Of a DNA stretch of 64,000 nucleotides, positions 19,629-26,329 are shown in pieces. The notes under the pieces are model-generated. The model had not been told where the DNA came from. It saw only the letters and a program-made list of their open reading frames with translations, and searched no databases. Origin of the DNA: Palsa-504 sp963806335 (GTDB lineage Bacteria; Actinomycetota; Actinomycetes; Streptosporangiales; Streptosporangiaceae); contig CAWDXO010000016.1 of assembly GCA_963806335.1 (NCBI GenBank), positions 310,001 to 374,000 on the forward strand, written 5' to 3'. Position numbers and translations under genes: made by a program. Position 1 is the first letter of the stretch. Every line of letters starts with the position of its first letter.

Positions 19629-20390
19629 TCAGCTGGTGGCGGCGTAGCCGCCGTCGATGACGATGATCTCGCCAGTGACGAACGGGTTGGAAGTGATCAG
19701 CGAGAAGATCGTCTCGGCGACGTCATCCACGGTGACGTTCCGTTTCATCGGTGTCCAGCTGGCCCGGCGCTCCATCAGCCGCTCGTAGTTGTCGCCGAGC
19801 GTCCGCTCCATCCACTCGCCGGCGATCCAGCCCGGCGCGACGGCGTTGACCCGGACCTCGGGCGCCAGCACGCGGGACAGCGTCCGGGTGAGGCTGACCA
19901 CTGCGGCCTTACTGGCCGCGTAGGCGAGCGGCTGAGGACCCGGGCGGAGCCCGACGATCGACGCCACGTTCACGACGCTGCCGCCCGCCGCCCGCAGCCA
20001 GGGCGCACAGGCCCGGGTGACCTGGAACAACCCGCGAACGTTGACCGCGAACACCCGGTCCCACTCGGCCAGGTCGACGCCATCGAGATCCTCGGGGGGT
20101 GACTGGCTCGTCATGCCCGCGTTATTGACCAGCGCGTCCAGCCGGCCGTACGTTTCGCCCACCGTCGCCACCAGCACGGCCACCGCGTCGTCGTCGCTGA
20201 CGTCGGCTCGCAGCGCCAGGTGCTTGCCGCCCAGGCTCTCCAGCTCGCCGAGGGTGTGCCGCGCGGAATCCTGTGACCGGCTGTAGTTGATCGCGACGTC
20301 GTAACCGGCCCGGGCGAGCCGCAGCGCCGCGGCCCGTCCGATCCCGCTCGCCGATCCGGTCACCAGCGCGGCCGGCCTGTCCTGCGCCAT
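19629..20390 (-). CDS. Short-chain dehydrogenase/reductase
   Basis: 253 residues from ATG 20388-20390, chosen because GGAGAGG lies directly upstream. Classical SDR features are complete: TGSASGIGRAAA cofactor loop, NNAG, VNVASIVG with the catalytic Ser and YAASKAA (Tyr/Lys), and the terminal TGEIIVIDGGYAAT. It resembles 3-ketoacyl-reductase-like SDRs; the substrate is unknown. It heads the minus-strand group SDR-PHP-hydrolase. Confidence 0.88.
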   Translation of the reverse strand: MAQDRPAALVTGSASGIGRAAALRLARAGYDVAINYSRSQDSARHTLGELESLGGKHLALRADVSDDDAVAVLVATVGETYGRLDALVNNAGMTSQSPPEDLDGVDLAEWDRVFAVNVRGLFQVTRACAPWLRAAGGSVVNVASIVGLRPGPQPLAYAASKAAVVSLTRTLSRVLAPEVRVNAVAPGWIAGEWMERTLGDNYERLMERRASWTPMKRNVTVDDVAETIFSLITSNPFVTGEIIVIDGGYAATS

Positions 20391-20469
20391 GCCTCTCCTC
20401 TTCCGCTTCGATGGGTATGCCCGCCCCGGGCAGCTTAAACGATCACCGGCGAGCGTCCCAGGCCGGTAC

Positions 20470-21525
20470 TCAGCGCGGCAGGCTGGGGGCCGGCTCCACC
20501 GGGTTGACCGGGGAGGCGAGTACCCAATCGGAGCCTTCGAGGCGGATAGCGCGCGCATCGTGAGTGCGCTGGCCGCCGTCGGCGCAACCGCGGGCGAGCC
20601 GGGCGCTGACGAATTCGCCCGGGCCCGGGCGGACCAGGCCGAGGGCCGACGCGAGGACCTGGTCGCCGGCGTAGTCCCCGAAGATCACGATGCCCTCGGC
20701 GCGCAGCTGGTCGCGCGCCCCGCCGCCGTCGCGGACGCGTTTCATGTAGTCGTCCTGCATGGCCACCGTGGCCACCACGGTGCGGCTGACCCGCATCCGC
20801 TGCGCCCGCCGGAACAGCTCGTTCACCCGCTGCTGTCCCGACGGCAGCGCGAAGACGGCCGCCACGTCGGGTTCGGGCAGCCTGATCAGGGCGTTCTCCT
20901 GTAGCCGGGCGCGGGCGTGCAGCCAGCTCACCGCCGCGCGGCCGCGATCGTTGAGGGCCCGCTTGAGGTCCCTGTTACCGGCCAGGCTCAGGTTCTGTTC
21001 GGCGGCCCGGAGCAGGCCGGCCGACCACGTGCCGTCTTCGTCGCTGGCCTGCACCAGGAGCATCAGCTTCCCGTCGGCTTCGGGCGGGATCATCCAGCCA
21101 CCCAGCCGGTGCGAGAACTTGCAGTCCACGTCCACGCCCGCGATCGTGTAGTCCAGCGCCGTGCCGTCGGCCAGCCGCAGCGCGCGGGCCAGGGCGATCT
21201 CGACCAGCGTGCCGGCGTGCGTCTTCTCCGTTTTGTGCAGCTGGTCCCAGCGGTAACGCCCGGTGTGCTGGCCGTCGAGCAGCATGTCGAGCGCGCCGCG
21301 GATGGCGGCGGCCATCCGCGACCCGTCACTGTCGAGGGCGCGGAGCTCACCGGCCACCGCGGCCAGCTCGGGGTCCCCCGCCTGCGGGCCGCTGACTTCC
21401 GGGAACTCGAGGCCAGGCAGCGGGGCCTGGCCGTTCGCGGGCACCGCTGGCGACGGCATGCCGGGCAGGACGAGCTGGCCGGGGATCGGCGGGAAGTCAC
21501 CGGACGGGGACACGCCCGGATTCAT
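20470..21525 (-). CDS. NaeI-family type II restriction endonuclease
   Basis: 351 residues from ATG 21523-21525, which overlaps the LysR stop as ATGA. The body matches NaeI closely as I recall it: DQLHKTEKTHAGTLVEI, IAGVDVDCKFSH (active-site Asp and Lys of the PD-(D/E)xK centre), NRDLKRALN, RVNELFRRAQ, QDDYMKRVRDGGGAR and EGIVIFGDYAGD. NaeI needs two recognition sites and has a topoisomerase-like domain. The Leu before HKTEK, whose change to Lys turns NaeI into a topoisomerase, is present, so nuclease activity is expected. An N-terminal Pro-rich extension of about 60 residues is extra. No DNA methyltransferase is seen nearby. Confidence 0.85.
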   Translation of the reverse strand: MNPGVSPSGDFPPIPGQLVLPGMPSPAVPANGQAPLPGLEFPEVSGPQAGDPELAAVAGELRALDSDGSRMAAAIRGALDMLLDGQHTGRYRWDQLHKTEKTHAGTLVEIALARALRLADGTALDYTIAGVDVDCKFSHRLGGWMIPPEADGKLMLLVQASDEDGTWSAGLLRAAEQNLSLAGNRDLKRALNDRGRAAVSWLHARARLQENALIRLPEPDVAAVFALPSGQQRVNELFRRAQRMRVSRTVVATVAMQDDYMKRVRDGGGARDQLRAEGIVIFGDYAGDQVLASALGLVRPGPGEFVSARLARGCADGGQRTHDARAIRLEGSDWVLASPVNPVEPAPSLPR

Positions 21526-22478
21526 CCGGCCGACTCCGATGGCGGTAGCACCGCCGTGGTGCGCAGAACGTCCATGAGCAGGCTGACCGCGGGCGGGTCG
21601 GGCGGATCGCCGTACCGCACCGCGAAGACGTGCCGGTACGTTCCGGCCAGCGGGACGGTCCTGATCCCCGGATGGCGCGCGGCGCGCAGGGCCAGTCCAG
21701 GCAGCGTCGACACCCCCAGGTCGGCGGCGACCAGGGCCTGGACCGCGACATAGTCGTCGGTGGTGAACGCGATCTTCGGGGTGAACCCGGCCAGCGCGCA
21801 CTGCCGGAGCAGGTTGGCGCGGCAGCGGTCGCAGCCCGCGATCCAGCGGTGGCGAGCGTACCTGGACAGCTCGGCCGTCGGCGGCTCCGGGTCGTGGGCC
21901 GAGGTCACCAGGTGCACTTCCTCATTGAGGATCAGCCGTTCACGCAGACCTTCGGTGATGTCGATGCCGCCCTCGTCTTCCTCGGCACCCGCCAGGGCAG
22001 CATCGCCGGTTCCCGGAGCATCCGGGGAATAGCGGAACACCAGCGCTACGTCGACGTAGCCGGCTCGGAGCATCCGCAGCGCCTCAGGCGGTTCCGCCTC
22101 CGTCAGCCGCAAGTCCACGCTGTGCTGGTGCCCGCGAAGCATCGCCGCCGCGGCCGGGACGATGGTACCGAGCGCCGAAGGGAACGCCGCGAGCCGCAGC
22201 CGGCCTGCCCGCAGCCCGGTGTAGGCGGCCAGTTCGTTCTCCGCGGCGTCCAGCCTGCCGATCACCTCGGCCGCGCGCTCGGCCAGGAGCCGGCCGGCGT
22301 CGGTGAGCCTGATGCCCCGGCCCGCCCGCTGGATCAGCTTGGTTCCGGTCTCCGCCTCGAGCCGCGCCAGGTGGTGGCTCACCGAAGGCTGCGCGTAGTT
22401 AAGAGCCCGAGCCGCGGCCGTGACGGAGCCGTACCTGGCCACGGCCACCAGTACGCGCAGCCTCGTCACGTCGAGCAT
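21522..22478 (-). CDS. LysR-family transcriptional regulator
   Basis: 318 residues. The N-terminal winged helix (MLDVTRLRVLVAVARYGSVT, then AARALNYAQPSVSHHLARLE) is followed by a substrate-binding domain with AFPSALGTIVPAAAAMLR and a C-terminal GVSTLPGLAL. An unusual acidic insertion (AEEDEGG) sits near residue 165, and CDRCRANLLRQC contains a Cys cluster that could sense redox or metal. It lies between the agmatinase and the NaeI-like gene on one strand and overlaps the latter, so it may be cotranscribed with it. Two matching direct repeats upstream (22484-22547) are candidate binding sites. Confidence 0.88.
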   Translation of the reverse strand: MLDVTRLRVLVAVARYGSVTAAARALNYAQPSVSHHLARLEAETGTKLIQRAGRGIRLTDAGRLLAERAAEVIGRLDAAENELAAYTGLRAGRLRLAAFPSALGTIVPAAAAMLRGHQHSVDLRLTEAEPPEALRMLRAGYVDVALVFRYSPDAPGTGDAALAGAEEDEGGIDITEGLRERLILNEEVHLVTSAHDPEPPTAELSRYARHRWIAGCDRCRANLLRQCALAGFTPKIAFTTDDYVAVQALVAADLGVSTLPGLALRAARHPGIRTVPLAGTYRHVFAVRYGDPPDPPAVSLLMDVLRTTAVLPPSESAG

Positions 22479-22483
22479 GCACC

Positions 22484-22547
22484 GACTATAGATCCTGTCA
22501 ATCGGTCCGCCCAGAGTCCTAAGCCAGGACTATTTCGGGTTAATCGG
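22484..22547 (-). promoter_or_regulatory. Paired direct repeats upstream of the LysR gene
   Basis: GACTAT-N10-AATCGG at 22484-22505 is repeated as GACTAT-N8-AATCGG at 22528-22547, 44 bases apart, about four helical turns. Both are followed by a pyrimidine-CC. The first copy starts 6 bases before the LysR start codon, and TTGACA and TATAGT occur on the minus strand here. LysR regulators commonly bind two spaced sites near their own start, so these are candidate operators. Confidence 0.5.
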
Positions 22548-22569
22548 CCCAGTTCACTGACCGGGTGCG

Positions 22570-23589
22570 CTAGCGGCCTTCGAGGAGCGGCGCGTCCGGC
22601 CGCCGCGGCCGCTCGCCCGCCAGCTCCCGGCGCCGCCAGGCGATCCCCGACAGCGCCTCGAGCACCACCCGGTTGGCCAGGAACGCGGTCACCTCGGCAT
22701 GGTCGTACGGCGGCGAGACCTCCACCACGTCGACGCCGGCTAGCGGTAGCGACATCGCGATCCGCCGCACCGCGTCGAGCAGCTGCCTGCCGGTGAGCCC
22801 GCCGGGTTCCGGCGTCCCGGTGCCGGGGGCCATGCCCGGATCGACCACGTCGACGTCGACAGACAGGAAGACGCCCTCGCATTCGTCGACGGCGATGCCG
22901 AACGCCTCGCCCAGGCATTCGTCAAGCCCGCGGGAGACGATCTCGCTCATCTCGTACGAGCGCATCCGCTGCTCAGCCATCCACGCCAGCGTGGGCGGCT
23001 CGGGCCAGTATCCGCGCAGCCCGATCTGCAGGAACCGGTCACCGCGGACCGCGCCCGACTCGATCAGCCGCCGCATCGGCGTGCCGTGCCCGTACAGCGA
23101 CCCGAACTGGGTGTCGCCGGTGTCGGCGTGCGCGTCGAAATGGATCAGCGACACGCGGCCCCAGCCGATGTGCCTGGCTACCCCCGTGGCGTCGGGCAAG
23201 GTGATCGTGTGGTCGCCGCCCAGGATCACCGGTATCGCGCCGGCCGAGGCCACTGCCTGCACCACGCTCTCCAGCCGCCGCAGCGATTCCTCCGTCTCGC
23301 CCGGCGGCATGAGCACGTCGCCGACGTCGCCGACGCGCAGTTCGGCCAGCGGGTCCACGCCGAGGGCGAGGTGCGGCCTGGACCCATCGTGCGGCAGGTA
23401 GTCGGTGGCGCGGATGGCCTGCGGGCCGAACCTGGCCCCCGGCCGGTGCGAGGCGCCGCTGTCGAAGGGCGCGCCGACGAACACGACATCCAGCCCGTCC
23501 AGCGAGTCCAGTTCAGCCCGCGCCACGCCGAGGAAGGTGACATCGGGCCCGTACATACCGCGCACCGTAGTCTCGGGGTCGCTGTCCAT
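22570..23589 (-). CDS. speB: Agmatinase/ureohydrolase
   Basis: 339 residues from ATG 23587-23589, with GGGAG 6 bases upstream. The binuclear manganese site is intact: LGGDHTIT, HFDAHADTGD and SVDVDVVDPGMAPGTGTPEPGG. The order of motifs and the length fit agmatinase, which cleaves agmatine to putrescine and urea, though guanidinobutyrase or other guanidino hydrolases share it. It is transcribed ahead of LysR with a 91-base gap that holds the candidate operators. Together with ddaH and rocD it points to use of guanidino compounds, although the loci are separate. Confidence 0.87.
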   Translation of the reverse strand: MDSDPETTVRGMYGPDVTFLGVARAELDSLDGLDVVFVGAPFDSGASHRPGARFGPQAIRATDYLPHDGSRPHLALGVDPLAELRVGDVGDVLMPPGETEESLRRLESVVQAVASAGAIPVILGGDHTITLPDATGVARHIGWGRVSLIHFDAHADTGDTQFGSLYGHGTPMRRLIESGAVRGDRFLQIGLRGYWPEPPTLAWMAEQRMRSYEMSEIVSRGLDECLGEAFGIAVDECEGVFLSVDVDVVDPGMAPGTGTPEPGGLTGRQLLDAVRRIAMSLPLAGVDVVEVSPPYDHAEVTAFLANRVVLEALSGIAWRRRELAGERPRRPDAPLLEGR

Positions 23590-23733
23590 ATCGTTCTCCC
23601 ACCTTGATCGCCGCACCGGCCGTTGCCTCGCACCATACCGGTGCGAGACCACGCCGGGCCGCCCCCTCAGCGGACCTTGGCTCGATCGGCCGCCGGCATT
23701 CCGGCCGGGCCTGCCCGGTGAGAGCGTGGTTTC

Positions 23734-23863
23734 CCGCGGCCGGCAGGAGCCAGGCCAGCCACCAGCTAGCCCGTCCAAGCAGTTCCATCACCCCAGGCAC
23801 CATGACCAGCCGCCCGACCGTCGCGTCGAGCACGGCGGCGACGAGCCCGAGGCCGATCTGCGT
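23734..23863 (-). pseudogene. Fragment of an MMPL/RND transporter C terminus
   Basis: On the minus strand this short piece reads GLGLVAAVLDATVGRLVMVPGVMELLGRASWWLAWLLP-like sequence, the usual last membrane segment of MmpL-type transporters (AVLLDATVVRMVLVPAVMELLG). It lacks one Leu and the rest of a protein of over 700 residues is absent. The surrounding 23590-24114 stretch (525 bases) holds nothing else I recognise, so this is a relic of a deleted transporter gene. Confidence 0.5.
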
Positions 23864-24114
23864 TACCGAGACGCCGGGGTGAGATCCAAAGAGCTGGAGC
23901 AGTTCCTGCTGGATCGGGTCACGAAGCATGATTCGCCGCCGGTACTGTTCAGCCCGGCTGCCTGGCGCTCGCCGGGAAGGTCGCCTGCGCGCTGGCGCGC
24001 TGGTTGGTTACTTGGCGGCGACGCCCGCGGGGTCTATGCTCAGGGCTAGGTGCGCCGGGAAGCCTGGTCGGCACGACGTTCGCGACTTCCAAACTTCGCC
24101 TGCCAGGAGCGCCC

Positions 24115-24321
24115 GTGACCGTGCAGAACGCACCCGCCGACACCTCTCCCGCCGTGAGCATGAATAGGCTGGCTGCCGTCATCGGAGTGCTGATCCTGGT
24201 CGCGGGTATCGCGGGCGAGATCTTGCCCACTGGGCTGTTCTTCGTCCCGGCGTTGGGGATGCTGGCCGTTGGCGGCGTGAAGCTTTGGCGCGAGCAGTCC
24301 CGGGCCCTGGCGGGCGGCTAG
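24115..24321 (+). CDS. Small two-helix membrane protein
   Basis: 68 residues from GTG 24115, chosen because AGGAG lies 6 bases upstream. Two hydrophobic stretches (about residues 19-35 and 40-55) separated by a GEILPTGLFF turn make a hairpin membrane protein; the C terminus is charged. No family is recognised. Confidence 0.5.
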   Translation: MTVQNAPADTSPAVSMNRLAAVIGVLILVAGIAGEILPTGLFFVPALGMLAVGGVKLWREQSRALAGG

Positions 24322-24564
24322 ATGGCCCGCCACCTGGTCAGGGACTGCATCGCGATCGTGGCTGCGCTGTCGGCGCCGCTGGCGGTAACGGCGGTTCTGA
24401 TCGAGCTGCGCACCTTCGGTAACAGCCAGTCTTACGGCCGGTTCATGCTCAAGGCCAGGCCGGGCTCCACGCCCTCGCGGCAGGCGCGGGTGGTCGCCGT
24501 CACGCCGGCCGGTCATGACCGACGCGCGTTCGGTGCCAGCCAGACCGCGCGGAGCGAGCCCTGA
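24322..24564 (+). CDS. Hypothetical small protein with N-terminal membrane helix
   Basis: 80 residues starting with the ATG immediately after the stop of the preceding small gene. One hydrophobic helix lies at about residues 9-27; the rest is basic and of low complexity. There is no separate ribosome site, so if expressed it depends on the upstream gene. No homologues are recognised and it may be spurious. Confidence 0.3.
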   Translation: MARHLVRDCIAIVAALSAPLAVTAVLIELRTFGNSQSYGRFMLKARPGSTPSRQARVVAVTPAGHDRRAFGASQTARSEP

Positions 24565-24604
24565 CGGACCAGCCAGCCGCCCCAAGGCGGCAGCGGGGTG
24601 TCTC

Positions 24605-25696
24605 ATGGCGTCGCCCGGCGGCCGGACCGCGTGGCGTTACCGCACCGACTGGATTCATCCGGCCGCCCCCGGGCACCCGATGATGTCCTCGCCCGTGGCG
24701 GTGGCCGTATTCGTGGCAGCCGCCGCTCTCAGCCTCGGTGCCAGCGCCGTCCTCGTCGTCCGGCTGGAACGGCTGGGGGCCCGGCTGGGATTGTCCGAGG
24801 CGCTCCTGGGCCTGGTCGCGGCGCTGGCCGCGGACACCCCGGAGATCACCTCGGCGGTGACCGCGCTCGCACAGGGCCAGCATGATGTCGGCGTCGGCGT
24901 GGTCCTGGGCTCCAACGTGTTCAACCTGGCGGCCCTGATCGGGCTGGGCGCCGTTGTCGCCGGGGGCATCAAACTGCATCGCCGGGTCGTCATCTTCGAG
25001 GGCGCCGTGGCGCTATGGATCGCCGCCCTCACCGTCGCCGCCGTGACCGGCCTGATCACGGCAGTTGCCGCCCTGGTCCTCGCCCTGGCCGTGCTGGCAC
25101 CGTATGTGTACGTGTCGGCCGTGCACCCCTCCGGCCGCTCCGCCCTGCCGCTCCCGCCCCGGCTGCGGTCCTGGCTCGCCGGGGCGGTCGCCGAGGAAGA
25201 ACAAGAACTGGCCGACGCCATCCACCCCGGCAAGGGCGGCCCGCGAGACGCTGCCGTCGCCGTCCTCGCGCTTGTCGTCGTCGTCGCGGCCAGCGCGGCC
25301 ATGGAGCGCACCGCATCGGCGCTCGGCGCCCGCTGGGCCGTGCCCGGCGTGATCACCGGCGCCATCGTCCTGGCCGCGGTGACCAGCATGCCCAACGCCG
25401 TCGCCGCCGTCTTCCTCGCCCGCCGGGGACGGGCCTCGGCCACGCTCAGCGAAGCCTTCAACAGCAACACCCTCAACGTCCTGGCCGGGCTGCTGATCCC
25501 CGCCGTGATCATCACCAGCCCTGGCCTCGGCGGCGCCCTGCCGGTTGCCATCTGGTACGGCGTCCTCACCGTCGCCACCATCGCCCTGGCCCTGGCCGGC
25601 CGCGGGATCAACCGCCGCAGCGGCGCCCTGATCATCGCCGCCTACCTCGTCTTCGCCATCACCGTCATTGTCAAGGCGATCCGGCCGGGTGCCTAG
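24605..25696 (+). CDS. CaCA-family sodium/calcium exchanger-like membrane protein
   Basis: About 363 residues from ATG 24605; ATG 24680 is an alternative start closer to the first helix. Ten or so membrane helices are arranged as two halves around an acidic cytoplasmic loop (AEEEQELADAIHPGKGG, about 200-220). Both ion-binding alpha repeats are visible: ALAADTPEITSAVTAL with GSNVFNLAALIGLG, and AVTSMPNAVAAVFLARRG with SEAFNSNTLNVLAG. The family exchanges cations such as Ca2+ for Na+ or H+. The acidic Glu in the first repeat is kept, while the second has Asn. It precedes the MarR-ClC pair. Confidence 0.8.
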   Translation: MASPGGRTAWRYRTDWIHPAAPGHPMMSSPVAVAVFVAAAALSLGASAVLVVRLERLGARLGLSEALLGLVAALAADTPEITSAVTALAQGQHDVGVGVVLGSNVFNLAALIGLGAVVAGGIKLHRRVVIFEGAVALWIAALTVAAVTGLITAVAALVLALAVLAPYVYVSAVHPSGRSALPLPPRLRSWLAGAVAEEEQELADAIHPGKGGPRDAAVAVLALVVVVAASAAMERTASALGARWAVPGVITGAIVLAAVTSMPNAVAAVFLARRGRASATLSEAFNSNTLNVLAGLLIPAVIITSPGLGGALPVAIWYGVLTVATIALALAGRGINRRSGALIIAAYLVFAITVIVKAIRPGA

Positions 25697-25750
25697 CAGT
25701 CCAACGTGCAGTAACTGATAGAGTCATTATACAATCATTGCACTATGCAA
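25697..25750 (+). promoter_or_regulatory. AT-rich promoter and palindromic operator of the MarR gene
   Basis: An unusually AT-rich stretch between the exchanger and MarR genes. It holds TATACAAT (a plausible -10, 25729-25736) and the perfect palindrome TTGCA-CTA-TGCAA (25738-25750), which overlaps the proposed MarR start codon at 25745. A dyad in this place is the usual arrangement for MarR autorepression. Confidence 0.5.
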
Positions 25751-26329
25751 GTATATCGGGGTGCATCAGGCGTGCCGAAGCAGATGGCTGACGAGGCCGC
25801 GGTGGACGCGGTGCTGACCGCGAGCCGCACGCTGGTGGCGGTGGCTACTCAGTCGCTGGGCGCCGCGGCGGAGGACACCACCATCGCCCAGTACCGGGCC
25901 CTGGTGATGCTCGCCTCCCGGGGGCCGCAGCGGATGACCGGCCTGGCGGCGGCGCTGAGTGTCACGCCGTCCACCGCGGGCCGGATGTGTGACCGGCTGC
26001 TGCGAAAGGGCCTGATCCGCCGGCACCGCGCCCGCTCCGACCGCCGCGCGGTGCAGGTGTCCATCACCGCCGCCGGCCGGGAGATCGTGGACCAGGCGAC
26101 CGCCCGCCGGCGGGCGCTGATCGCCGGCATCCTGGGCAGGCTCCCGGCCCGGCAGCAGTCGGCCGTGGCCAGGGCGCTCGCGGCGTTCGCGGCGGCGGCC
26201 GGGGAGATCCCCGACAGCCAGTGGCCGGCCGATCCCCCGCCAACTGCGCCTCCGGCCACGCCGCCGGCGGCGCCGGCCAGGATGAAACCGGAGCCAGCGC
26301 GCTCCGGCCGCACACCGGGACGATCATGA
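25745..26329 (+). CDS. MarR-family transcriptional regulator
   Basis: 194 residues. The winged helix is clear: QYRALVMLASRGPQRMTGLAAAL, VTPSTAGRMCDRLLRKGLIRRHRARSDRRAVQVSITAAG. The last 45 residues are Pro/Ala-rich and outside the fold. The start may be ATG 25745 or the in-frame ATG 25784; the first overlaps the palindrome and could be leaderless. Its stop overlaps the ClC start as ATGA, so it is likely to control the chloride transporter. Confidence 0.85.
   Translation: MQVYRGASGVPKQMADEAAVDAVLTASRTLVAVATQSLGAAAEDTTIAQYRALVMLASRGPQRMTGLAAALSVTPSTAGRMCDRLLRKGLIRRHRARSDRRAVQVSITAAGREIVDQATARRRALIAGILGRLPARQQSAVARALAAFAAAAGEIPDSQWPADPPPTAPPATPPAAPARMKPEPARSGRTPGRS

Noticed and set aside
22570..23589. 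Arginase rather than agmatinase
   Set aside because: Motif spacing and length fit agmatinase-type ureohydrolases better, though exact substrate remains open.
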